DNA of 64,000 bases, from assembly GCA_013397795.1 (NCBI GenBank), contig VZTJ01005670.1, positions 1,060,229-1,124,228 of the forward strand. Direction: 5' to 3'. This DNA comes from Orthonyx spaldingii (Eukaryota; Chordata; Aves; Passeriformes; Orthonychidae). How positions within the stretch are numbered: position 1 is the stretch's first letter; each line of letters begins with the position of its first letter. Both the position numbers and the translations under genes were made by a program. Shown piece after piece: positions 15,301 through 28,435 of this stretch. The notes below the pieces were generated by a model. The model was given only the letters and a program-made list of their open reading frames with translations, did no database searches and was not told the origin of the DNA.

Positions 15301-18300
15301 TTAACTCCGCATACACTGAGCTTCTCCGAAGCTTCCCTGCCCTGCCATCAGCTGCTCTCCCCAATGGCAGTGGAGGAAAATGAGGAGGCAGTTTTTGACT
15401 GAGGAAGAATTTAAAGTCACTGCTCTGCTCCTGGAGCTTGTAGATGTGGCAGGACTTAGGGCAAGATCCCTGTGGCATCCTGGGGCTGTGGGGAGTCCAG
15501 GAAACTGGGGAATGGAGGCTGCAGCCCCACCGGAGGCAAATAAAAAGGCAGTAAAACAAGTGTGACTCATGTAAGTCTGAAGAGTAATTGCATTTCTTGA
15601 AGTGTAAGGCAAGCGTGTTTCATACCAGTGCTTGCCTTCTCAGGTACTGCCTTTGTTAATTAAAGAAATGCTTTATAATAGAATAGCTGTCATAGATGAT
15701 ATAATGCTATCACTTTGATATCTTAATTAAATTACACTGCAGGCTCTAAGTCCTTCAGGACACCTTCATTTAAGATGTTCTGTGTTTGTCAGTCACCATC
15801 ACAAACAGGATTTTGTTTTGTTTAATAACTACACCTGCAAATGCCTGGCTTTATTAGTTGAGTCTAGGCTAGCAGAGTGAAGGTGGGCATGGGATGATGC
15901 AACTATGAGAGATTAGACTGAAAAGGCAGATTTGTTGAGGTTCTGAATAGCTTTTTTACAATAATGAATCTTATTACCCTGCAGAAGAGTTTAGCATAAG
16001 TTATATAGTAATGGTGTTAAAATGCTGATTATGTACTGGATAGTCTGTATTTTCTATTAAAAATCATAGATGTCAAGGAGTCTAAACTCAGTGTTTGCCA
16101 TCCTGCTTCTTATTTGCAGCTGAGGAGCCAATTTGCAGCTTACACAGTGGTCCAAAGGGCATAACTGTGTTGAATACCATAGGTCTGTGTAAAATGTTTA
16201 CAGTTCAGTTACATGAACACGGTTCATACAATGCTTGAAGCTAAGCAGAGGAAAAAGCTTACTGCTGCATGTCATTCTGATGAATGTCTTAATTATTACT
16301 ATTTGTTTACATGTTGGTATTGCAGTGGCACATTGCGGGTGTGCAAGCCCACAGCTTGCTGAGAGCCATTGTACAAACAGGGGTGAAGACAACCTCTGCC
16401 CAGAGGCATTGCCCATCCTGACAGCATTTTAATATCTCTCATTGTCAGTTTTATTATTTTGTTGATGGCCAGCTGCTCTTTTGTCACTACTACAATGACA
16501 AGCTGTCAAGCATGTGCTGGTCTCAGCAAAGCTCAGGTGTTTGCTTCTTGCTGTGCCTTGGAAAAGGGGATGCAAAATAGCCACATCCTACACTCCTGAG
16601 TAAATCCAAGTAGGAAAAGTTCAGAAAGCAGCAGAAGTATAAGAAAAAATATATACATATATACATAAATGTATTTGGTGCTGTTACTCTGGCATTTGTG
16701 ATGGACAAGTCCTTGTGTCACTCTTGTCTCCCACTGAAGACTGTGGGAATCCTTGCACTGATTTAAATTGAAATAGACTTGCTCCTAGATGCTCCAATTA
16801 TGTAAACAGCAGCAAGAGCCTGTAAGACAAAATCTTCTCACACTGGTAGAAAAAAATAGTGAAGGGACACACTGTATTCGACGTGGGACACTGAATAAAA
16901 TCAGTCTCTTAATGATGAATAATTGTAAAGGTTAAAAAAATGACATTGCAACAAACAATGTGCCCCTCTATTCATCTCAGATGAGGACTGATCTCCCGCT
17001 GTGTTTCATTGTTTATTTTATTACTGGACTTAACTTGATGTAAAATTAATTATTGCTTAATATATCTGCATTAAAAAAGTGCCAAACACCAATTATGAAT
17101 TATGACATTTAAAATAATTCACCAAGTGAGTTTAATTAAGTTACAAATAGAATGTTCTGCAAATAGAACTGCTGCTTTGAGGGCAGGCTGCAGCATGCTG
17201 CCTGCATGGTATTAGCCAAATGGCCACTTGTGATGCATGTGTGTGCTAGACCTTGGAAACCAAACTTTTTTGAACTGGTGAAATATCAAGAATAACAATT
17301 ACTTGTGAGAGTGGTGTTGTAAGAAAAGATACCATTCATCTATAACGGCAGTACCCCAGACTGCAGTGTCCTAAGTGGTTTCATGCTTTGTATTTTTTAA
17401 ATAATTCTTTAAAGGGCCATTGCAGTAGCAGCCAACTCAATGGTGAGAAGACTGCAGGAAGGATTTATTTTGGTTTTGAATCTGTAGAAGAGCAGATGAG
17501 TAAGAAGGGCTGGGGTAGGCTTATTAATTTTTGCAATGATCCAACACAAGCAAATACTTGTAAGAACAATACATTTCCCTTCTTTCAGTACAGCTGCTTT
17601 TTCAGTTTTAGAGAAAACTTGTTTTTTCCACTCCTTGTGACATAATATGGAAGAAGTTACATACCAAGGAGATTCTGTGTTGCATTCCTAAACTACTTGA
17701 GTTTGAGGGAAGATTATCTCTAGCCCCTTGGATGATATCAATGGTGACTGAATAAAATCTCTGGAAAAATATACGTTTACTCTTTAGTGCTGTGAAAATA
17801 TAGATAATCTGGACTATAGTGCTTATATTCTTATCTCTTGTGAAATGTTATGGGAAATCTGTGTAAACAAGGATAAAGTGGGAATAACTCTTGTGACTTT
17901 GTTAAAGCTAAAATAGACAAAAAAAAAGGAAATTAAATCTTTAAACATGTGTTAGGCTCTTCTGCTGTATCTTTAATCAAGATCATTTTTCTCTGAAAAA
18001 TGCATTAAGACTTCAGAAGTTGAATATTTTGATATTCAAATATGTGAACTAAGTTATATTTTGGATGCTTGTCTAATCACAACTGATGCTGGCATCATTT
18101 TTGGGATTTTTACGTTTCCAAGTGCCCCAGGATGGGTAACTGCTGCCCAAGTGGGAAGTTTCAGGGACAGAGGAGCAGTGGTCAGGCCGTGCTGCACAGG
18201 CATCATTTACTGACGCATGCTGTTGATAATCTCCTGGCCAGAGAATTCAATGTGAATTCTTTATGCACAGCTCGGAGCCTTTGCTCCCCAAAGTAGCCTC

Positions 18301-21300
18301 TGTGAGGTTACTGCAGCTGTATCTGAGAGCTGATTGTGTGAGCTGCACGTGCTGCTGCATAAATGGGATCCGTGAGCAGAGTGTGACAGCAGTGCCTGCT
18401 CACAGGGACCCTGCTCTAGGGCACTGCAGTCCTTCCTCCTGCATCTCTCCAGGCAGGCTTTGGGGTGTGTCCTTGGTCAAGAAGGAAGTCTGAAAAGAAA
18501 GTGGGGGGGAGCAGGGGGGAGGAAAGAGTACAACTAGATTTTGAAACAAGTTAGTGCCAACTGTAGGCAACACCAGATAAAACTGAAACGGAGAGGTGGT
18601 AATGGTAGGAAATAGGAAAGGAGGAGTGTGAAGCACGGAGGTCACCAGAAAAAAAAATAAGCCAAAAGCCAATTGAAGTTTAAAAAGACAACTTCTTTTT
18701 GTTACTGTTTTCTTCCTCTTTCATCCTCAATTATTTCAGATCATTCCCCTGAATACGGTTTACCCCAGCTGGCCACCAAGACCCCTGGAGATGCTCACTT
18801 ATTCCCCCTGCAGAAGACTGGGGAGAGAATTGGAAAGGTAAAAGCCAGAAAACTCGTGGGTTGAGACAAAGACAGTTTATAGGGAAAGCAAAAGCCATGC
18901 ACACAAGCAAAACATAACAAGGCATTAATTCACTGCTTTCCATGAGCAGGCATTCCTGCCTTTTTTATTTTTCAAATCTGTGCTAACACAGTCCAAATTG
19001 CTGAACTACATTCATGCATATAAAATCACACCTTCATTTTGCTGGGTATGAGGCAAAGAACTGCGTGGCCAGTCCGAAGGCAATGGAGCAATTTTGCACA
19101 CAAAAAGAAAAGCAAAAGGAAATAAAAGGTCACTATCTTAAGATGGGTAAAGAAAATGGGATGTAAAAGGGCTAGATTATGAAAAAGTGAGTTACCATTA
19201 AGTAATTTTCCCTACTGCCTAATTTCCTTCCACTCCTCTAGCTTAGTAGACATTTTGTCATTATGCTAAATGACAAAAGAAATGGTAAAGACCAGGACAA
19301 GAACTTCTCATGTAGAACAGCCAGAAGTGCAACTTTGTGAGTTGTATTTTTCTCCCTTTTTCCCCAGTAGTCTAAAGATGCTTGTATAAAGAGTATATGC
19401 TTGTGAACAGAAGTGGGCTTCTAATGGAACTGAAAGATAATTTATTTTTATGGCTTGCAATGTTAAGTAATTTTACGTAACATGTCATTTTTGAAACTAA
19501 ATGCATGAGAGAAGGAAAAGTATGAGACACAGCAAATGCACTAAGGAAGATTTATACATTTCCACTGAAAAATAAACTGATGATGTGGTTCACTGACACA
19601 ACATTCCTCCAGCATTAAGCAGCTCTTGCAGGTAAGTCTCCTACCGTGTGTGACAAGTAAGTCTACCTGGTGCTTCTAAAATATTTTTTTTTCAGGTGAG
19701 GGAAAGATGTCACAGTTTAACATCAACTTACTGGATGGACCAGTGTGAGAGTTCGCACTGATCAGCACATTAAGAGAGGTATTGCAGCACAGCATTTTAC
19801 TTGTTGGATGCAAAGATTTAACAGCATGTCAAAATTAACCTGTTACCCATCTGTTTGCTGCTGTTGTGTCACAGCCATCACCACATCTACTACCCTCAAC
19901 TTGACAGTTTATCTCATTGTAACACCGAAAAGGAAAAGGGTCCTCTAAACCCTTTCTGACTGGGGCTGCTACTGGCTCCACCAGGAAAACAATTAGGAAC
20001 CAAAGCTCCTTTGGCAATACTACCATCTCAAATGCTTGCTAAGATCTTTTATCAGGCTCTAGTGATTATTTTTAAGTTCAAAGAAAAATTAATTCTTTTC
20101 TGCTTTATAGCCCCCAACTGAAGTGAGTTATATGAATGAACAAAGACTAGCTTCATGTCTGCTGCAAAGTTATACATAACCTTATAGCTTATTCCTATTT
20201 TTTAAGCACTACATTGCAAGGCAATTTTTAAAACTTATTTAGAGCATGTGCAATTGCCTATTTGTTTTACTTTTTGTCTTTTCAGTACCTCATACTTTTA
20301 TTGTTGTAAACAGCTGTGTATGATCGTGTGTTTGGATGAAAAAGATGAAGAGCAGGTCAGGAAATATGAACTGTGACTTTAGTTAATTAACATATTTCAG
20401 GATAGGTACAGGACATAAACAAAAATCTAATGGTTCCTGCCTTTATCCTTTGCCAGGCTCAAGGATGTCTCCTACTTTGACTTGAACATATTTTTTAATT
20501 CCTTTAAAGCTAGTGTTCCTAAAAATACCTATAAAACCATCCAGACACTAATTGGAATATTGTGGTTTTTTCCACAGGAAGCTTCATATTCCTACTGTCT
20601 CAAAACAGCCAATTTCTAGGAGAAACATCAAGAAATCCATTGCATTTGCCTGCAAAGCCTGGGTCACTGTTGTCAAATGATGAGATTCAAGACCTGGAAA
20701 CTTGGATCTTTGCAAATTGTGTGCCAGCTACAGCCAGGATTCAGGTGGGCTCTTTGGTAAACCATTTGTCTCATCCTTACAAATCTGCCAATTGGCATTT
20801 TTCTGTAAGCTTTTGAATTTCCTTTCCCTTATTTTAATTATGAGAGGTACATCAGTGCCTAAAGCTATGTTACTATCTCTAGACTGAGGCACTTTAAACT
20901 AAATGCTTGTTTCATACATCTGCTATCTAACCTGGTATTAATGCAGATGTATGTCACAGCTTCTTGATGTGGCAGGTGTAGGTACCCTCACTCCTATCCT
21001 CACAGTGGCCCTGCCTGGCCTCAGTATGTTTGTAAATGTTGAAGCCTTGAAGATGTTTTCCCCACAGAAACCACAAGGTAAACGTAACAAGTAATCAATC
21101 TTCTGAACAACAATCAGGAAACCTCCTAACAAACATCCTACACAAATGCAATAATTAATCTGAGCTATGACCTGAATGACAATGAATATAATCAGCTAGA
21201 AATGGTGTGCACACTGTACTTTTTTTTGGGCTGTCACAGATAGTCTGTTATATGCAACACAAACATACTGGGTTGTTTTGAAGAATACTAATTTCAGGAG

Positions 21301-23925
21301 GGGAATGTGACACAAACGGTGCATGCGGATCAGGTTGTCTGTTCTTACATGTTCAGACTAAAGCAAAACACAATGTCAGTGTCAAAGCAGAACAGGACGG
21401 CTATGTACACTCGGAAACTAAAAAACCCCAAGCCATCAAACCTAGCACAAACCACACAGCAAACCCAGCCCTTTAACCACAAAGCCTCAGACAAACGATC
21501 CAGGGCTGTGACCAATAAGTGGTGGAGACAGAGATGTGTTTGGCATGGGTTCAAACTAGGCAGTGTAAGCTCTCCTTTATTAATTAGGAGGACGTGTCAT
21601 TTGAAAACTGCAGGCTGATCCTCAGCCAGTGTAAGTCAGCCTAGTGCCATCTTAGTCCAGTTGAAGAGAGTAATGACATTTTTTTGGAGACAATAGATTT
21701 TTAAATCTGAATTAGTAAGTAGCAAAGGTTTTACAAAATGAATGTGTTTCTTCTTCACTTGGCATCAACACTGGGTAACAGAAACAAGTGGGTAGCTTTC
21801 AGTCCCCAGTGGGCAGGCTGGAGGCTGTTGTGCACAGTAATGTTTCCAGGGCAGCATTGCAGAAGTGTTTTTAAATAGGAGCAAAAGCATTTTCCCTAAG
21901 GATTAAAATAATGAGTCTTCTAACAGACACATTTCTAACAATCTTTTCTTTCTACAGATTTTCTTTCTATAAATCCACCTACCAAAATTAACCTAGGAAA
22001 TGCCTGAAGAAATGCCACAAAAAAACCCCTCCTCCTTGGACAAATGCAGGTAGCTCTTAGTGACTTTCACTATCAGACATGTAAGGATAGGATTTATTAA
22101 TTTATTTATTAACTGTGGATTTATTTAGTTTGACTGTCATTTCAAAATGATGCGGGGCAAAAAAAAAAAGGAATCCCTTGCACCTTTTCTGGTGGTAGCT
22201 CACACTAGTTCAGATTGGTTGGATGCTCCCTAGAGACTGTTGAGGAATGCTCATCGTGACATTTTTCTCAAATGACACTGAAATTGTCTTGTGAGTCATT
22301 AGATCCATCACCTAAATTTAACTATGCATTAAACATATTATACCAGGTCCATGAAAAGGTAGGTCTGGCCAAAGGATGGAGAAGTCTGACAGGTGACTTT
22401 TGAACAGTTACATGTGAAGAAGAAAACTGATTGTTAATAATAACCTTGCTTACTCACAAAGAAAGAGGATGAGGAACAATGGAAAAGAAGGGGAAAAAAA
22501 CCAGAAGATGAATGGGACTAGAGAGAAGAGTGGAATACAAGAACAGGAACATACTAATGATGGTTCAAGAAACATCCCAGCACAACTAACAAAATGTAAA
22601 ATATATTTTACTGAAGATTTTTTTCTCTTACAATAATTAATTTCTGCTCTTCTCTGTGGTGTCACCACAGATAGCTCTTGTTCTGACTTCCTCTGCCATG
22701 GTTAAACATACATCTATGTTCTTCTTCTCCATACAGTGTGAAAGTAAAAGAATTATTTTCCTAACTTCTCAGCCACTGAAAGAGTGCCTGTTGCCATTTC
22801 CACAGTGGCCTGCACTTTCGTTTCCTTCACCGCAGAAGGAATCAGCAACTCCAAAGTGAATTTTTTTGCCCTCCAATCCACAGAAGAAGTGAATTGTAGA
22901 AAGACAGCCTCCTCCTTCCCTTTGTCCTCCCTGTCTCACAACACTTGGCCATTTCCTCTGGCTTTCTCTGTGGCCACTTTTCTCTGTGAGTACCAGCAAG
23001 AGCTCCTTGTGCCTCCTGCCTCCCGCGGGTGCAGTTCACATCCTGGTGCCGCTGCCCCGCAGCCCGGCAGCTGTGCTGTCCTGTCCTCACACAGCCTCTG
23101 GGATCTTCTCCTCCACACTCCGAGGCAGAAGGCAGGCAGATGGGCTCTCAGATGGTGACAGGGACAGCGAGGCACAGGATGTGCAGAAGCATCCCTTCCA
23201 CAGAGTGAATGGGAACACACTGTGAAAGGGGGGTCAGGCAGCTTCCAGTCGTGTTTTGAACAGGGCAGAACCTGTAGCTCGTGGAAGACTTTGAGATTTC
23301 AAAGTCTGGTCTACGAGCTGAACATCCAATGGCAAATTTGAAAATTTGAAAATTTCACTTGAAAGAAAATTTCCACCAACAACGATTTCTGTGTGTAACA
23401 AATACAACTTCTTAAAAATGTTGACACAAACCACTTTGAATTGTTTCAGGTTTTTGGAGGAGGAAAGAAACAAAAAAGAAAAAAGTGGGATATAAAGAAG
23501 CAAGAAATGGCTGCTCTAGACAAACCATGACTTCTATTTGTGAGATTTTCATAGTTGTGACAAAATCAACCTTTTTATTTCAACAGATAACATCATCTAT
23601 TAAAAACCAAATAAACCAAGCCACATCTACAGATTAACCAGTTCAGTTGCTCTGGTGTACATGAGTAGATGAAGTACCTTAGGAGTATCCCTGCTGAAAT
23701 GTAAAATCCAAGTGCCAAGGAGCTAGCCAAGCTGTCTGAAAGCATACCAGCTGGGCTGGGACAGCAAAGGAGGAAGGTCAGGAACTCTGGAAAAAAAGAG
23801 GATCAATACCAAAGTCTTGAGAGGAATGAATTCAAGTCCTACAGAGAAAAAGAAAACTACCTTAGGTGAATTGTCAGAAGCAGCTGCCTGTTCAAAAAAT
23901 AATGTGGTTTCGTCTTTTGCTCAAG

Positions 23926-23983
23926 TTTCTTTTTCTTTATCTTCTTTTTTCTTCTTATTTCCTTTTCTTCTCTGCTTTCCCTT
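23926..23983 (+). repeat. Long pyrimidine tract followed by an acceptor-like CAG
   Basis: About 58 nt almost entirely of T and C, then TGACTGACAACAG. It resembles a 3' splice site on the plus strand, but I find no convincing exon after it. Treated as a simple pyrimidine-rich repeat. Confidence 0.6.
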
Positions 23984-26276
23984 GACTGACAACAGAAGAA
24001 AAATGGTGCCTCTATATGCTATTGCAAAAGTGTTGAAATCTGGCAAGTGCAAAAAGGCTAGAAAAACAAAAGATTAAAAATGTTAAAGTACATTCAGCAG
24101 CCAAGAAGCTGACCCAAACCCACAGGTAACAAGTTCATGCAGATGTCAACTTAAAGTTGAGATGGATCAGCATTTCAAGAGAATTTTCTCTAGAGAGAAA
24201 GGTAAGAGAGAAAGTAATAAAACTGGAAGTAAGCTTTCAAGATTACTTTGGCCATGCAGTCCTCTCTGCAGTTCTGCTTAATGGAAGAGATATTCAAATA
24301 GTCTAGACTTTTTTTTCTTTCTGCAAATTTCTCAATTAGAAATCGTTTATTAATTAATGGAAATTGGTGATAAACACCACTAACGAGTAATCGCTAGCTC
24401 TGAAGAATGGGTTGCTTTCCCTAGACTTGGCATCCAGGGAGAGTGTCAATCCTGGGCTAGGGGCAAGGTGCAGAAGGAAGGAGAGGAAGCACAATGCTCA
24501 CCCCATCTCATCCATCCCCTGCTCTCACATCTCTCCATCTTTCCTGAGGCTCAGATTTGCCTAAATGCTTTGATAACCCTTGCTATGGTGGGACTTGAAA
24601 AATACTAATATCGATAGAGAAAATGAGAGCAAATTTGCACTAATTCTGCCAAAGCTACTGATGTTAGTCTGGATTTAACTCGTGCAAATCAGAGCACAGC
24701 ACAGACCTAACCAGCTGAAGAATAGGAATTACTGTACAAAAGGCAGCATCATGTAAACCTAAGATCTATAAAGTCTCTTAGTTCTAAGGGTTTTTTGTAT
24801 TTTTCACTTAGTTACAGCTATGATGTGTGATGAGATATGATACATGCTAAAGACCTCAGCTATCAATTAGTAACAGGCAGGAATGAAAGATGAATATCTA
24901 ATGTTTGACTGATACAGTCTCCAGTGGGAGTGGCTGGGTATTTTAAATGCATGCCTGCATTTCTGGGGAAGATACAGAGAGCGGCTTGATGCCCACAGCA
25001 GTTGGCACCAAACAGTTGGCAGCTTCTTCATCTGCCTCTCAGGAGAGTGCCTGCTTTACACCAGGGTTTGGTTTCATGTTTAAACCTGCCATGGAGAATG
25101 ACACTGATGATCGGCGAAGAGACAGTCAGCAAAGGCACCCATGTCAGGCGCAGTAAGAGAGAAATGCTGTCTGTGCAGTTCGAGTGACTGCTCAGAAATA
25201 GGTTAAACCTCCTGTGGATTCCATGGGGCTTGGGGTCTGTGTGCTCATTGGCCCAGGCAGGAGGAGCCTGACCCTGCAACCTGCCCCCAGCCCCAGCACA
25301 GGAGCACGGTGAGCAGGGCTGCTCTCCATCCCCATTTTCTTAAGCTCCTCTGTTCAGAGGTAAAGTTATATCTAAGGGGGTTTAATGCTCTGAATGTGTG
25401 AATGCACGTGCATATATCATAGACCTGTTGACAATCTAACCCTCAGGTATTTAGACATCCTTTAAAATGAATTACCCACATAATGTTTAAACACCTGGAA
25501 GGGAGATCAATGAATTTTTTCTACAAGAGAAGTTGTTTTTAAGACACACTTCATTACAAAAAGCCAAAAGTCAGCAAGATTGTGTTCCTTATAAGGAACA
25601 GCTAACACACACAGCACAAATAGATCTATTATTTACTAACCACCTGAAGCTTTATCAGTGCCAGTGGTGAACCAGACTGAATCTTATCAGCAAAACTGCT
25701 TTGACACCAAGCTGTTTTTCTCACAGACAATCTTCCTGGATTCTCCAGGCCCTGCAAAGAGAACTGGAGAAACATGCAGGACAGCATACAAGCTCTCTGC
25801 AAACAAGGCTACAGAAGCAGCCTGTGCTAATCATTGGAGCTGTTGGCACACTCTTAACCTCTTGCCAACAGCTGTGAAATTATTCTTTTTTCAGACCTGA
25901 AAAAAAATAATTGCAGTTTTATTTTTTCCTCAAAAAGTTCTAGAAACAGTGATATGACCTTTAGGGGAATGATACAGAAAATGGGAGAGATAATGGATCC
26001 TTTGAAACAATGAATCAGTGGGGGAAATGTATTTTCTTACATAATCCATCACCCTGATAAAATTTGCACTTGCTCTGTTAGGGAACAAACTGGCTGTAAA
26101 CTGTTCTGTGCCGGGAGAGCGGCATGGTGCGTGCTGCAGTCTGTAACGAGGACACACAACTGGGGATATTTTGAGCTCAGTGATTTACATAAGCAAAGAG
26201 CCTAACCCTGTGCGCGCAGGACTCTGGAGCAATGGAGAAAGCAGGGAAGCAAAAGAAGGGATCACCTAACTTCCAG

Positions 26277-26648
26277 GCATTGCCCTGACTTTGGTATCCA
26301 AAAGAAATGAATGGAAGATAATCTGGCTGTGTGTGCTGGGGCTGGCTGGGGCACTGCACTCGGCTTTTCTGCTTGCTGGTCAAGTAAAAGACTCTGATGG
26401 TTGTGAAGATGAAAACTTCCACTTTTTCTTCTCTGACAGTCTCACACCTTTTGAGAGTTGTTTGGGAAACTGTACGTCACAGGATAGAGGATTTTTAAGC
26501 ATGGTCTGTGGAATTCGGTGGCAGTCAGCAGAAACACCAAAGGTAACCAGAGCAGGATTTATGCAGATTGTCTTGGACTGCAGATATGAATCAAACAATT
26601 GCACTGACGCCTTAAGAGTTAAGCTTGTAAAATACCTAAATATTACAG
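26277..26648 (+). other. Candidate exon A of an unrecognised secreted-type protein (nested, antisense to NTNG1)
   Basis: The frame is open from 26270. It encodes a hydrophobic segment (IIWLCVLGLAGALHSAFLLA) followed by about 95 residues with spaced cysteines (GCE, SCLGNC, MVCG, LDCR, NNC) and three N-glycosylation sequons (NCT, NCT, NIT). It runs into a good donor, ACAG|GTAAAG, at 26649 in phase 1. An acceptor-like CTTCCAG lies at 26270-26276, with a weak pyrimidine tract. There is no in-frame ATG before the hydrophobic segment; ATGs at 26307 and 26311 are in the other two frames. So an upstream exon, a frameshift (pseudogene) or chance must be invoked. I recognise no family. Open frames of similar length occur by chance in this window, so this remains a hypothesis. 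Confidence 0.3.
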
Positions 26649-27921
26649 GTAAAGAGCATCAAGCAATTTCAAGATAAAAAGATGCACCTGCTAAAACTAG
26701 AGCCCATACCAATATAAAGTTTTCTGTACAGTCTTATAGCTGTCAACTTCCAGCCAGGGTCCTTTGGGAATCAGAAATACTTCATGCTTTTAAAATCTTT
26801 ATGAATCCACTATGAAAAGGAATCATGCACAGCAGTATGTCTAGAAAAAAATCTCCAAACTACTATTCTTTTAAAATGCTCACAAAATTAATAATGCAGG
26901 TGATAAAACTCAAAATCACTGCCCTTTCTTTAAACCTCATGGTGACATTATTAAACAAATAAGCAAAACAACTCGCAGATTTATCTTTCCTTGATCATTT
27001 GAGTGAGTTTTAGCCAATTAATGTGAAGGATGAAAACCCCAAATTACTACCAGCATAAAATGAAAATAATAGAGGATTCTTTCCTCTGCTTTCTCATCCC
27101 TTCATCATCTCTCCACTGGACAGCACTGTGGATTTACTTCATTTCACTGTGGCAAGTGCGGGTTTGCTGCAGGTTAGGTTAGGTCAGGCTGCTTCTCTTG
27201 TGCAGGGTGTCAGAAACAAACACAAGAGAAATGAACACAGAGAAAAAAATGCTTTACAGTAAGTCATGGAAATTACTGGGAGCGTTAGGCAGGCATCACA
27301 GCTGAAATAATTTTTGCCTTTTTAAAAAGATAATGTTTCAATTTGGTACTGTCACTTCAAAACAAACAAAGCAAACTAATATTTCCTTGAAGAAAATAGT
27401 AATTTCTTAAAAGACTAGTCTTAAAGTTTGTTTCGATGTTCGCTGTTCAGAACAGGAATAATTCATAGCAGAGAGACAACACGTTGAAAGGTGCGTAGTT
27501 TGTTAGCAGTAAATAGTGGTAAATACAATCCTGCTCTCTCCGTCCTGCTGTTTATATAGTGAAGCTGGCTGGGCTCCCCGCTCTTCTGTCCAAGAATACA
27601 TTAGCAATTCATCAAAAGAGCAAATGTCATTATATATGGGAAGCCCAGGGAATTATTTTGCATTTGATTTCCAGTTCTGATAGCATTATTATTGATTAAA
27701 ATACTTTCCTGCATAACATGCACTAGACACAAAAGTTCATTGTATTTTTGAACTTCCAATCACAATAATCCTGAGTTGACCGAATACTGATGGCTTTAAT
27801 ACAATTGCATATACAAACCCCTTAGGTCAGACTTCTAGCCTGCTCACTGATGAAGTTCATCAGAAGCTGCCAGACTAAAGCACAATTTCTGAACTATCTA
27901 TGAACACAACCCTAAAACAGC

Positions 27922-27950
27922 TGTATGGGTATACTGAATATACCCATACA
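27922..27950. repeat. Perfect 12-bp inverted repeat with 5-nt loop
   Basis: TGTATGGGTATA, loop CTGAA, then TATACCCATACA. The arms pair without mismatch, giving a compact hairpin on either strand. Too short for a microRNA precursor. Role unknown. Confidence 0.9.
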
Positions 27951-28254
27951 AAGCCAGGCACAAATCCTTTAGTGCAAAAGTCTGGTTTAGGTAAAAGTAG
28001 TGAAAATGAGGAAGGAAACATTTCCTTGTGTAGCCTGTCTCAAGTAAATGAAGGCACAGTGGGGTCGGCACAGTGAGGTCGTGTGTAATCACAGCTCAGC
28101 CTCCCTGAGGGTCTGAGGGATCAAGACCGGGCCTCCCTGTGAGCACAAGGCTCTACCACCTGCCTTAGAAATGCCCATTTTAGAAGAAAAACGGGAAAAG
28201 ACCAAGCTGATAGAGAAGAAATGCGATAATTTTCTCTTTAATTTTCTTTGACAG

Positions 28255-28435
28255 ACATCATATGTCTCAGACCCTACCTGACAGGACCTGTGATGAAGGG
28301 TGCCTATGGCACATGGCCAAGACATCTTCAAGGAGTTCCCAAGCTGCGTTAGGAAGCTTACAGTGCACCAGAAAACAAGGACGCATGGATAGACTTTGGG
28401 CCTCTCGAAGAATAAACATTAAGTCATCGCCTGGA
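28255..28435 (+). other. Candidate terminal exon B, phase-compatible with the exon ending at 26648
   Basis: A strong acceptor (TTTTCTCTTTAATTTTCTTT then GACAG) ends at 28254. Joined in phase 1 to the exon ending at 26648, the frame continues for 31 further codons, beginning IICLRPYLTGPVMKGAYGTW and adding one more cysteine. It stops at TAG 28350-28352. A canonical AATAAA lies at 28411-28416, which would suit a short 3'UTR. The 3' end given is a guess from that signal. I find no homologue. Confidence 0.27.

Larger units (their letters stand above)
1..26276. other. Intron interval without a recognised gene
   Basis: AT-rich sequence with chance open frames only. The GC-rich block 6480-6900 contains overlapping frames on both strands, including 187 codons on the minus strand, with no splice context, known domain or codon pattern to support coding. 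Similar smaller blocks occur at 5800-6000, 12260-12430, 13500-13640 and 22980-23200. Homopolymers apart, I see no tandem repeat or recognisable transposon. Confidence 0.7.

Noticed and set aside
18503..18519. G-quadruplex candidate (G7 and G6 runs)
   Set aside because: Only two G runs with a short spacer; a stable four-run arrangement would need awkward loops.
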